Below are positions 1 through 10,856 of a stretch of DNA of 64,000 nt, in pieces (position 1 is the first letter of the stretch; each line of letters opens with the position of its first letter). The notes beneath the pieces are model-generated. The model saw only the letters and a program-made list of their open reading frames with translations. It did no database searches and had not been told where the DNA came from. The stretch is from assembly GCF_001638985.1 (NCBI RefSeq), contig NW_017265158.1, positions 434,001-498,000 on the forward strand. The letters are read 5' to 3'. This DNA comes from Phycomyces blakesleeanus NRRL 1555(-) (lineage: Eukaryota; Mucoromycota; Mucoromycetes; Mucorales; Phycomycetaceae). Made by a program: the position numbers and the translations under genes.

Positions 1-40
1 ACAACAATTGTCTCCCAAAAACAACTAACGCTTGACTTAC

Positions 41-1464
41 TGTTGGGGTAAAGTGAACACCGACGGGAATACCTCCTCCGCTGGGAACAGGATAGACATT
101 ACGCTTCACGACGCTTCTCATACCACTCTTGATTTGGTAGTATGTACCTCTAAATGTCACAATAGGATGGGCCTTGACGCTTCCGCCAGTCAAACCTGAA
201 AGACGATCGGCGTAGAATCCACCACATGTGATTACATTCTTGGCATATACTTCCAATACAGGACCGTTGAGCACCTTTTCAGCACCACGAATCTTAAGAG
301 CAAAACATCATTAGATTGGTTACACTATTTGACCTATTAGGTTATTAGAGTGCTTACTCTGACACGGCCATCTTCAGTCTTGTTAAATTTGCGCGCTTCG
401 AATGAAGTCTTGATATCACCACGACTGAGAGATAGAAAAAGATGTAAGACTTCCAACCCGACTTATCCAGATTTACTTGATTATATATATATATTAATCC
501 CCGCACTTTACCCGCTTTCTCTGATCTCATTTGCGATACATTGACTGACAAGCCAGTAGTTAACAATACCAGTGTTGGGGGAGTTCAAGGCACTATAAGC
601 TTTGATATTGGGTTCCAACTCCTTCACCTAATTAACGCAGAAACATAACAGGTGATGAGTTGTGCACTTCCCGACAAACCAACCATCTAGCAAAGTTGCT
701 AATGTCAAACTTGCGCACCTTTGCACCATCAATGATCTCAAGGCCCTTGACACCATTGGCTGTGCCTTGTCTGTAGAGCTTCTCGACCTGCTTGTGTTCC
801 TCTTCATTGCAGGCTACGATAAATTTGCCGCATCGATCAACTGGGAGGTCGTGATCTTCGCAGTATTTGTACATCAAGTCAGCACCGCGAACACAAGTGT
901 GAGCCATACGTGATCCTGGCGCATAGTAAATTCCAGCGTGAATCTACATTCATTCCATACACACATATGAGTTTTCTTTCGGAAGAAAAATTACATTCTT
1001 GTAATCTATTAGTTTTATTTCACTTTACCACTCCAGAGTTGTGACCAGTTTGATGTGCAGCGACTTCAGGCTCTTTTTCGAGTACGGCAACTGTCATCTT
1101 AGGGTATCTGTGCAACAGTTCCCGTGCAGTTGCAAGGCCAACGATACCACCTCCAACTATAATCGCAATAGTCCTTTAAGTGTCAGCTAAGCAAAACACA
1201 ATATAACTATATGTATATCTTACCGACAACAGTATCATAATGGTTGTGGCCTACATCGTTATCACCTCCATCACGGAAGGATTTGGCTCTAAGGGGGCCC
1301 ATAATTTTCTCCAGGCCTTTATGAATCTTCCCGCCTTCTCCAGGTGCTTTGTCCCACACAAAGATTTCCTGCTTGGCATTCAGAGTGATGCGGCTGGTGT
1401 GCAGCATACGGCCGGTAGCAAGGGGAACAAAGCGTGCAAGAACAGAGGGAGTACGCAATGACAT
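41..1464 (-). CDS. L2HGDH: L-2-hydroxyglutarate dehydrogenase, 5' part (cut by window edge)
   Basis: FAD-dependent mitochondrial oxidoreductase that oxidises L-2-hydroxyglutarate to 2-oxoglutarate. I read six exons on the minus strand: 1464-1224, 1156-1029, 943-719, 627-512, 424-358 and 292-41; the gene continues beyond base 1 after a GT donor at 40-39. The ATG at 1464 opens a basic, Ser/Thr-rich presequence that looks like a mitochondrial targeting signal. The FAD dinucleotide fold is visible as [16 protein letters not shown], followed by the family motif QTGHNSGV and [10 protein letters not shown]. Exon 6 carries the substrate-domain stretch RNVYPVP...GVHFTP. The exon 3/4 junction (donor AAAG/GTGCGC) is the least certain; a few residues could differ there. 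Family assignment is firm; the C-terminal part is absent only because of the window edge. Confidence 0.9.
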
Positions 1465-3089
1465 TTTGGATAGCAGGAAAGAAGAGCAATCAAATCTAGA
1501 AGAGTTGATAGAAAATTTATATCAATGAAATAAAGTTTTTTTTTTGGTGCTGGTGCGAGGTGTCTTTTTTGGGGAGATAGTACCCGAATCAAGGGTCTTT
1601 GAAAGGAATGATGCTATTTATTGGTATTATCTGTAATTGAGAAAAATTCTTTTTACATTATATTCATAGCCGCATAAAAAGTCGTAAGAATTACAAATAC
1701 GAAAGAACTCAATTATTTTTACTAGTAAACCCAAGAGATTTTTGGTGAAATTATGTAAAATAAAGCTATTTTACCTTATCTTTGAGCACATATCAGGCTT
1801 GGCTCAATAAGTAAACGAATAGGAGAAAAATAGATCTCTTTTGAGGTACTTTTTTTTTGTGTTCCCACATGCGTGGAGAAGTTCACACAAATTCGGGGTA
1901 TTCTCCAGCCAGAATTTATTAAATCTCAGTTTTATCTACTATAGGTATAATGGGGTATTGTGTACGTTTGTTTGGTAGCGCGTAAGCTTTGGGCGGGTAA
2001 ACTCTAACAAATTAGACACGGAACCAAGAAAATGGATTTTTGTTTTTGCTATTTACACAGCAAAAAGGGTAATCTAACTGCAGTTTGACTGGAGAGCCTT
2101 GTAATATCTCACTGTTCTATTACTTCCATGTAAGCCATTGGAGTCAGTGCCCACGCCTTCCTACTGTCTTGCCCGGGTGGGAAGTGAGGATACACAGACA
2201 TGAGATTTTCAACTGAGTCAATATAAACGCTTCTTTTCGTTACTTGTTATAATTCTTATCGAAAGAAAGATCCTTATGACCCGTTTTCCCCTTCTCCTTC
2301 GGTTTGAAAGGCTGCTTTTTGTTCCTAAGCATGGTACAAAGCTTTGACTGAGATCAAACAAAGTATGACAGGCTAAAGAAGAAATTGAATAGTGGGGAGA
2401 ACTTTGTCGGGTTTACTTACCATACCTAGTCAGGAAATGAAGATCTTTTACTTGTTTCGTTGGTAAGAGCCGGTGGAGAGAAAGAAAGACAAAAAGGCCT
2501 GTGCTGTAGAATGACACAAATAATTCTATTTTGATACTTGTGTTGTGTTGTAACCCGATCCAAAAGACCTGTACCTCTTGTTGATATAATGACACAAAAA
2601 AATGGGCTTTATTATGCTACATCAATACAGATATATACTATATATATATATATACATAATAAGCCTACAATGCTTTATTTTCTACTTAGCTTGCAATTAT
2701 TATTTATAAAAGCCGAGTATTTCTTAAATTCATAACTGTCACTTTTCTTTACATTTAAAGTAATATTATGTACTAAGATTTTTCCTGTGGAAGTACACAA
2801 AGATATATAAAGTCAATGGGACAACAAGCCCATGTATTTGTCCTGGTTTTGATAACAATCAATATGATTCAGTAGACAACGATGTTTAAAGCCTCTGTTC
2901 TGTTAGATTATGCATTGACAGCATTGTTTCTTAAAACACAATAACTATGTAATACTTTGTTTTAGGAGTATATTCTTAATAGTTTTATAAATGAGTATTA
3001 TTCCTACACGAGAAAATTTAGCAAATATATAAATATGATGTAAGAATCGGTCTTCAAGTACATATAAATTTTATTTTTGTTACTTATCA
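1465..3089. other. Intergenic, no gene seen
   Basis: AT-rich spacer between the dehydrogenase start and the next gene. It has homopolymer T runs near 1536 and 1850 and a TA-dinucleotide tract near 2637-2655. Reading frames here are short and lack family motifs. It should hold the promoters of both flanking, divergently oriented genes. Confidence 0.6.
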
Positions 3090-3848
3090 ATGATCAACGT
3101 CTCCGCAAATACCTATGTTAATGAGAAATCTACCTTCAGATTTTACAGTAATGGACATGTGCTATCGGTTATTATATATGAAGAAGACGGCTCTATTGGC
3201 TATAACTGCAATCCATGTAGCTTGACAGATGCTGATTTGTTTTTAATGCATGAAAAAGATACTATGTATTTCAAAATCAAAGGTAGTTTTCTTCTTAATA
3301 AGTAAGCAGGCTTATATGTGCTTGGCTTATTTTTTTTTATTCAACTTATAGGCGAATGCACCTTTAAAGCTTCTGTAGACTCAAATAATTATCTATACAC
3401 TACTTGTAAAATAAACATCGATTCCAACAATACTTGCCTTGAGATTCATTTACCATCCTTTGAAATGAAAAGTACCGAACTTCGTATAGAGTCTAGCTCT
3501 ACTGACATATCCAGCGAGTTATTTAAAGTGCATGAGCTTCTTTATAATATATCTGTTCTATCTGACAGTGATATTCAGTTTCTTGTTTCTAAAGAGCAGG
3601 ATAAATTTCAAACATATACAGCTGTTTTAGCATATCACTGTAAGTTAAACTATATCAAGGGACCCTGTTTTTAATAATAATAGTGTACTGATCTATAGTA
3701 ACTTTTATTTATTTATTTATGTATAATGCTGCTAACTCTACTAATTATTATTATTACAGGGAATTCTTTGGATGTGCTTGACTCTCCATGTGCACCAGGA
3801 GAAGAAAAGACACCAGAGCTTTCGGCCATTACTTTGTTACAGAAGTAG
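3090..3848 (+). CDS. Small three-exon gene, unknown function
   Basis: I do not recognise this protein. Three exons fit by frame and splice consensus: 3090-3282, 3352-3639 and 3760-3848 (TAG), giving 189 residues. Introns are 69 and 120 nt with GTAGTT/ATAG and GTAAGT/ACAG borders, and phases match at both junctions. The protein is mixed polar/hydrophobic without a signal peptide or clear membrane segment. The middle has alternating short hydrophobic strands (for example CTFKASVDSNN, TCLEIHLPSFEM) that suggest a beta-rich fold, and a Pro/Glu-rich tail. Phase agreement across two introns supports a real gene; function is open. Confidence 0.6.
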
Positions 3849-4257
3849 ACTTTATTGATATAAAAAATAAAATCAACTAAAAGAGACATTAATTTAAGAT
3901 TGGAAATAATGATATAAAAACCATACCGAAAGTGTGTTCGTTGGTTTGTAAAAGCTATATTATAATATTTTGAAAAAGAGGAAGGGAAAGGGAAATCGTA
4001 AGAAGTAAATAATGGGTAATTTAAGAAGTCAAATGGTAACATCTACTTACGACGTGTAACTGAAAGTTGTAAAGATCGAGTGTCAGTGTATCTGTGAGAT
4101 AAATTTCAACATTAAAAAATGAATTTTCTACATTGAAAAAGAAACCATTTTATTTTTAGGGTAGAGCCGATAATGACAGTAAAGCTATCTTTTGATTAGT
4201 CTTTTTATTATGTGTCCAAACAACAATGAAATAAAATCACTTGTAAAGTAGTTATAT
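3849..4257. other. Intergenic spacer
   Basis: AT-rich sequence between the small gene and a short inverted-repeat element. No coding signal seen. Confidence 0.5.
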
Positions 4258-4411
4258 TAGAGCGTCTACAGCGGTTTGTCTAAACCTAAAGTCCCGTATT
4301 GTTTATTACCTGAATGTTTTAGTGAAATATTAAATTTAGGAATCTGTTAAATATTCTTGAAAGTTTTTCAGCTAAAACTTTTAGTTAGACAAACCACTGT
4401 AGATGCTCTTA
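4258..4411. mobile_element. Short inverted-repeat (MITE-like) element, about 154 bp
   Basis: Imperfect terminal inverted repeats of about 30 bp: the left arm at 4258-4288 begins agagcgtctacagcggtttg and the right arm at 4380-4411 reads, on the minus strand, agagcatctacagtggtttg. The core has no coding potential. Size and structure fit a miniature inverted-repeat transposable element; the superfamily is not assignable and no clear target-site duplication is visible. Confidence 0.65.
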
Positions 4412-4940
4412 TGTTTTAAACGATGGCTGTAATACAATATCTTTATATTAGGGAATACATTTTCTTACTCTGCCTTTAAACTCGTGTACCGCACTTTTTC
4501 AAAGGTCAAAATATGCTGTCAGAAATGGCAAAACTGACCTCGTCTTCTGTTTACTTTGTCAAAACCCAATTTCTCTATAAAGTTAATAGAAAATATATTT
4601 GTTTCCGTCATCCTTAACAAATCATTTTGACCTTCAAAAAAAATGGTTAGGGTACGATTGTTTTTGACGCTTAAAAAAATGCACTAGATGGAAGCCTATA
4701 AAAGTTTGGGACAAAGTTATTTCAGAGGTTTTATTTTACATTCTTACAAATGTTGGAATAAATGTCAAAACAAAGAGCCCATGTGATTGCTGCTGAGATT
4801 ATCAAAAGCTAAAACTTATATAATGAGAAATATGATGAACGACGATAAGATTAGTAGCCAACAAAAACAATCAATCAGAACTATTCATTTTTCATTGCCA
4901 TGCGCGTTTTTGTCTTTTAATTTGCTTGAATTCAATATGA
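4412..4940. other. Intergenic, no gene seen
   Basis: AT-rich spacer between the MITE-like element and the 59-bp inverted repeat. No family motif on either strand. Confidence 0.5.
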
Positions 4941-5252
4941 CTCAAGCAACTTTCTGATAAAATGATCGCCCTGAAACTTTTGATAATAAGAGTTCTTTGT
5001 ATAAACNNNNNNNNNNNNNNNNNNNNNNNNNNNNNNNNNNNNNNNNNNNNNNNNNNNNNNNNNNNNNNNNNNNNNNNNNNNNNNNNNNNNNNNNNNNNNN
5101 NNNNNNTGATCGCTTTTTACAGATAAAGGAATCAATAAGCTCACTTTCTTTAGCTGGTACTACAGGCACATGTAAATTTGATCTATGTTTATCCAAAGAA
5201 CTCTTATTATCAAAAGTTTCAGGGCGATCATTTTATCAGAAAGTTGCTTGAG
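4941..5252. repeat. Perfect 59-bp inverted repeat enclosing the assembly gap
   Basis: Bases 4941-4999 are the exact reverse complement of 5194-5252 (59 of 59 by eye). The spacer contains the 100-N gap (5007-5106) plus about 90 bp of resolved sequence. This could be the termini of an inverted-repeat element, or an inverted duplication produced by scaffolding across a hard-to-assemble palindrome. No coding content can be judged because of the gap. Confidence 0.85.
5007..5106. other. Assembly gap (100 N)
   Basis: Exactly 100 N, the conventional placeholder for a gap of unknown length. Reading frames drawn through it are meaningless. Confidence 0.99.
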
Positions 5253-6050
5253 TTGACACGGTAGATAGATCCACTGGTGTTTCTTGTATCGCTCATCACA
5301 TTAAACTTAAAAGTAGGGATGTAGCTATGAGTAAAAAAGTGGCTAAATAGCTCTTATTTTATTTGATCTTTAATTAAATTATCTTTCTACCTGCATTTAT
5401 TTTCTTGTTACTGAGTTAGACCTTTACATAAAATAACCAACCCACCATATGTCAGCTACCATAGCAAGTGCTACATTTCAAGGTTCCTAAAGAGTATATC
5501 AGTGTAACATAAACTTTGTTTATGATTTGTTTTCTATGTCTGTCGGGTATTAAATATATTCTTACCATCGGAGTGTTCTGGGAAAAAATTGAAATAAATT
5601 TAAAAACCCATATAATTATTCCTCCATTACACCATAGATATATCCTTTTGGAGAAATTGCTCTATACTCTCGGAAAATAAGGGAAAAACATCCCCCGCCC
5701 AAAAGAAGTGGTTGTCAGCTTGTCGTGATAGAGAGGGTTATGGGACTTGACCAATTTACTATTCTTATATTTGTCGAGTTTGTTTCGGTTAGGCTATATA
5801 GATTTTTATATTTCAGCATATGTATTTTCTATATATCCAATTTGTTATATACTTTTTTGGATACTGGATATCCGGCTTTCTACATTAGTATAATTTATAT
5901 TACAAAAGTATGATATATCCTTTTTAGGCTACAGCAAAATGAGTTGAAATGACCCTTTTGCAGGTTTTTTTTTGCCAGCCTGTCGGACTACGAAAAAGTT
6001 TGACTTATCATTAAAGTCCGCAATATAGTTTTCTTATTTGTGATTGAGAC
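5253..6050. other. Intergenic, no gene seen
   Basis: AT-rich, no supported coding sequence. The hydrophobic frame near 5725-5913 starts from a non-ATG codon and looks random. Confidence 0.5.
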
Positions 6051-6054
6051 AATG

Positions 6055-7905
6055 AATTTGTTTCTGGACGAATCAAAATTAACTTGCAGATGTTATGGCT
6101 ATCTTTTTTGGACGAAATAAAAATGAAATTCAGGTGAATTAGAATTCGAGTTGGGATGAATAAGAAATAATGTCAATCTAAAGCATGTGAGTATTTTATA
6201 AACTTACCTGTAAATATCTAAATAAGCATTGTTAGCAAACCGCTTCCTCTACGGCAATTGCTCTCTGAAATATTGCAAGTCTTCCTTTACCTTTCCAAAT
6301 TTACCGTGAAATGTCGAGTATATTCTAACTGGCATTGGTATACCTGTTCTAAAGTATACGACAGTTTTTGCAATCCAGAATACTTTGGGTACATTTGTCA
6401 CTTGGGAGCTTCGTTGCTTTTAGGCTCATCTCTTTACAGAAGTTACATACTCTCGAGGTCCTAAATTCATCGATGCCAACAACAGCTGCTTGAAAGGTTC
6501 TTGATCTAATCTTGAGTTCTATTTCAAGCATGGCTGTGGTACCAGAGACATGGTCTTTTATCCTAACAATACCACGATTCTTCATTCTATCACTAAAGAC
6601 AACGAGAGGCACACAGCGAAAAGACTTGAACTTGAACTTTTTGCATCTTACAGGCTTCTTTCCCAAACTGGTGATAGATTTATCATTGTTTTGAATTTGA
6701 TGCTTCGTTTTGGTTTTTCTTTCTATTTTTTTTTTTGTTTTCAGCCTTTTAGACTTGTTGTAATTTTCTCCTCCATTGAGCAAGATGTTGGTCATCTCCT
6801 TATATGACCTTTGTCTGCCCTGATAATTGTGAAAGCGAAAGGATGCGGACCTTTCATTGTATAATCCGAACAAGCTAGAGGCATGGTTTGAAGCGTACAC
6901 TATATAGTTTTTCCATTTTTCAAAGTCTACAGTCTTTACCGAAAGAAAGTTTGTCTCGATTTTTGTTATTCTGGCTCTAATGTTCGGCTTTTCTAAATGA
7001 CAACCCCTCCTATCTGAACCGGTATAGCGTCGTCACTTTTTCATGCTACACCTTTGTATTTATGGCTGATTTTCTTCGTGGAGTATTGGTGCTGCAAATA
7101 CATATTATTTGTCAGGGTCAACAGTACAAGGCTGGAAACGCTTTCGCGCTCCTGCATCAACGAAATATTTCAAGGTTAACTCTACTTTATCTTGTACTTC
7201 TTTGGCTTTTCTGGAAAACCCAAAGCAAACACCAAACCCATCGCTTTCAATATTACAAGCAAACTAGTTTTTGCCGGAAAGGACTTGGTCCAGGCTATCG
7301 TATCCGAATCTTTGAAAGTCAAAGGTTGAGTAAAAATGTTTGCTGTTTCTTTCGTATGTCCCCCCACTTTTGTCTTTTGTCCATGATGTAAGTCTTTTGA
7401 GTTGAAATGGATATATTTCCAACGAAATGATAGTGTCGACGTCAGGGAAAAGGTTCTGAGTTTTTTTTGATGGGCTTCAACTTGAGTGTTCAGCCTTTCA
7501 GTTTCAGCAATAATGAAAGAGAGAGTTGGGATACATTTTGAAGGCGCCGTAGAAAGATTAACGACGGTTGGTGGTATTGGAAGTATATTATGCAAGAGCT
7601 GGCGGCTCTTTATCAATGATGATTTATATATTAATGAGACAATTAGCAGCTGCCATTATTATAAGCAGTTTTTCTATTAACTGTAAAGAGGTGATAGAGA
7701 TGATGATGTTGATAATATTTACATAATGAACGTTTGGTTAGACTGATCGAACAAAGACATAATAATGATATATATTTAGTTAGTTAGCTTTTGGGACTCA
7801 ACATATTCTATTAAGCTGATAGATTATTCCAGGGCACGCCAATGGTAATAACTTCTCTTGAAAAAAACTAACATTTGCTCAATCTCAAGTAGAGACACTG
7901 CAGCT
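6055..7905 (-). mobile_element. Relic of a Fanzor-carrying transposon
   Basis: The decayed nuclease gene is bracketed by modules that recur at 52.6-53.7 kb. On the left, 6060-6150 (ggacgaatcaaaattaactt, then atcttttttggacgaaat) matches the terminal repeat at 52646-52720. On the right, 7818-7881 (attaagctgatagattattc, then cagggcacg) matches 53543-53600. Just outside, 7885-7912 carries ctcaagtagagacactgcag, the same end sequence as the fold-back element near 43.3 kb, so two elements may be nested. Exact ends and target-site duplication are not resolved. Confidence 0.5.
6190..7616 (-). pseudogene. Fanzor-like (TnpB-related) RNA-guided nuclease, degenerate
   Basis: Minus-strand coding remnants line up in the order expected for Fanzor1-type proteins. 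The N-terminal part (7616-7182) has FSLTSTLSFRWKYIHFNSKDL. A RuvC-I-like segment near 7125-7095 reads CTVDPDK, then a stop, then YVFAAP. A helical LRW/F-like segment follows (FRFHNYQGRQRSYKEM). Next is the RuvC-II/III core (VVFSDRMKNRGIVRIK), then VGIDEFRTSRVCNFC and a second Cys pair CKNC: the conserved DE(F/Y)RTS motif and the C-x2-C...C-x2-C zinc ribbon. The last catalytic block, NRxTNA, has Tyr where Asp is expected and is followed by stops. In-frame stops and frame changes show the gene is dead. On family knowledge, an omega-RNA would lie downstream of the gene, toward 6050-6250. Confidence 0.7.
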
Positions 7906-8933
7906 TATGTTTGTATTGAAGCAATTTGATGAGAAAATTTCTCACCAAACATTTTTTTCTCTCTATTGACAGACTGTATTGGGTCACTTTATACTTTTCT
8001 GAAGACCACACCAAAGAACAAAAATCATTACACAGTATTTATATGATCTCTATTTGAGCTCAAAATCCGTGACCTAAATATAGTATACAAGCTTATTTTC
8101 ACGGCAAAGAGGAACTAGGTAGGAGGTTTCAAACGAATTGTTCGTATTTTTAATGTAAGGTTAAGGTAAATATGTAAGCACTACTTATACCAGTTGTATG
8201 TTTATGCTCTCTACTTTAAATCTGTTCCCAAGGCTAGCAATTATTTATCATCAATTGTACGTAACCCCAAAACGTTTCTCTTACAGTAAAAGAAAGGGTT
8301 TTAAGAACAAATTTGGTAGTAAAGTCTTATAAATTTAATGGTTCTTTACTCAAGTCACATATTGTTTTTATGAAATAGATTGTGTATCTGGCTTATTTGT
8401 ATTTGTATGCAAGAATGCACATCATATAACTATAATGTATCTCTCTTTTGTAAAGACTTCGGCAAATAATCTTATCTTAGGCCCTATATATACCTTGCTA
8501 GATATCAAATATAAGGGCTTTAAAGAAAATTAAAATACGTTTTCCACACTTAGTTTCACCTGTTTACATAATTATATTGAAAATTTACCTCCACTGTCTA
8601 GCCGAGTGTATACCTAAAAGCCGAACCAAACAGAGCAAAAAACAAGTCAGGTCCATTACAAATCAAATAAAATCAATGCAATGCAATGCAATGCAATGTA
8701 CATCAAATATGTCTAATCTCATAGCGGTGTTTTATATTGTGGGAGTAAAGCATAACACTAAAGCAATAGATGATATAATGTTTTATAGCTTCCAAACATT
8801 CATTACTTCTCACCGAGTTTCGTACAGGTCATCATGTAGTATCGACGAGTCTACTGTGCTAATAAATAATATTATTATTTTATCTTTTTATCTTTTTACT
8901 CTTTGTTCTCTCCCCTTCCCTTATTCTAACATT
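7906..8933. other. Intergenic; P450 upstream region
   Basis: AT-rich spacer. A pentanucleotide array (atgca)x4 lies at about 8677-8698. The frame open from 8577 runs into the P450 gene but starts from TTG and encodes no P450-like sequence before 8934. Confidence 0.5.
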
Positions 8934-10856
8934 ATGTTAGCAAAAAAAGTTAACGGATATGCTGGTTTTACACTTGACGCTATCCAAACAATATACTTCA
9001 AGTATATTTTTCCTACCACTGGACATCAAAATAGGAGTTCCATTATAGCCTATTTAACTGCATTGATTTTATTATATATGGCTTACAGCAGAGCTATCAA
9101 GCTTGTCAGACCACCTAAAGCTTTGTCTCATATTCCACATGTTCCTTACTTTTCATACATGTCTTCGTTAATAAAGAAAGAAAACACCATATCCAGAAAC
9201 AAGCGCTTTGCAAATAAGCTGTTTGAAGATCCAGAAAGCAATGGCTTATATTTGGTACTTTTCAATTTTTTTTTAAAAAAGAGAGAGTAAAAACAATAAT
9301 GCTCATTATTAGCCCGTTCTTTTTTAGCGTCCCAATGTCAAAGGCTGGGAAGTTGTAGTGACAAGACCTGAGGATGCAAAGAAACTTTTATTTAAAAGTG
9401 ATATATTTCCCAAGGCTGACTTTACTTCTGGCATCGATGGAACAATCCTTTCAAAATTCTCGCGTGGCCCAAATCTTTTATTCACAACTGGAGCTCACTG
9501 GAAGGCTCAGCGTATGGTTGCAAATCCAGCTTTTCATCGATCTGCACCTGTTAAGCTTTTTGGTGAATTAACACAAAAGCTGTTCAGAGTTATGGACAAT
9601 CGAGCTAATAAAACAGTCGACATCACAAGGCTTATGGAGGCCTGGGCTCTAGATGCTATTGGACTTGCAGGTTTTGGTAAATAATTGAAGTCAGAATAAA
9701 TTGAGGGTGGTGTTTTAAGCTTAATTTATTCCCGTGAATCAATCAATCAATCAATCAATACGTGTATTTATTTTTCTAGATTTTGACTTTAACGCGATAG
9801 AGAACCCAAATTCATCTTGGGTTAGAATTTACGAAAGAGTTGATAAAGCCTTAGTACATCCTTTCTACTCGTTCTTCCCAAAGGCTGATAAATATCTACT
9901 TTGGGTGCTCCCAAATAGAAAGCAAGCTCACACTGACCTCGACATATTTTTGAAGATGATTGATAATGTCATTATCGCTAAGAAAAAGGCCCTACATGAA
10001 AATAAGTCAAACAAACACTTGGAAAACAGCGAGAAAGATCTTTTGACCTTAATGCTCGAAAGTGAAGCCAAAGGTAGTACTTTATCAGCCAAAGAGCTTC
10101 GAGTAAGTATAAAATAAAAGGGATATACTTAGGGGCCATTTTATTGATTTGATTATTGTACAGAGCAATATGTGCGTATTTTTTGCTGCTGGCCATGAAA
10201 CCACGGCAAATTCTCTTGCTTACGCCATATACTTTATGGCTGTTAACCCCGATGTACAGTGTAAGGCAAGAGAAGAGGCTTTTAAGGTTCTTGGAGACGC
10301 GCAAGAGGATATTATGCCTACTATTGAGCAGACTAAATCGATGGATTATATAAATGCCGTGATAAAAGAAACTCTTCGTTCGCATAGCCCTGCGCTAGGT
10401 ACATTCGCTCGCAAAGCTACTAAAGACACTGAGCTTGGTGGTGTACTGATCCCTAAGGACACAATGATCTCCATGGACATATTCAACTTACATCATAACC
10501 CTAACGTATGGAATAATCCTGATGAGTTTGATCCTAGCCGTTTTCTTCCTGGTGGCGAAGCCGAAAAGCAAATAAATAATGGGTTCTCATGGATTCCTTT
10601 TGGCACTGGTGCTCGCCAGTGTATCGGGATGAATTTTAGCTTGATTGAGCAACGCGTAATGCTTTCTATGATGTGTAAGTCACTCTTTCCTAGGGTCTCT
10701 CATATATTTGTAGTTCATTAAAAAGATTTCTATTTAGTGCGAAAGTTTGCTTGGAGTCTACCAGAAGATTCAATCCACAAAGACTATTTGCACACCACAA
10801 ATTTAGTTATTTCATCCGCCAAAGATCTCAATATTAATTTTGAAAAATTGTATTGA
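8934..10856 (+). CDS. Cytochrome P450 monooxygenase (CYP509-like)
   Basis: Haem-thiolate monooxygenase, probably ER-anchored. Five exons: 8934-9254, 9328-9676, 9780-10102, 10164-10674, 10738-10856, giving 540 residues, normal for a fungal P450. The ATG at 8934 is chosen because the frame upstream lacks ATG and P450 similarity. Residues about 25-50 form the N-terminal membrane anchor (IIAYLTALILLYMAYSRAI), followed by the Pro-rich hinge RPPKALSHIPHVP. The I-helix has AGHETTANS, the K-helix ETLR, the PERF region FDPSRFLP, and the haem ligand loop FGTGARQCIG with Cys near residue 483. All catalytic motifs are intact. The hinge and N-terminal style resemble zygomycete CYP509 members, but the subfamily and substrate cannot be read from sequence alone. 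Confidence 0.93.

Noticed and set aside
4932..5251. Frames running through the assembly gap
   Set aside because: Depend on 100 N placeholders, and the apparent duplicate peptides come from the 59-bp inverted repeat.
8577..8933. N-terminal extension of the P450 frame
   Set aside because: Starts at TTG and lacks P450-like sequence; the anchor and hinge follow ATG 8934.
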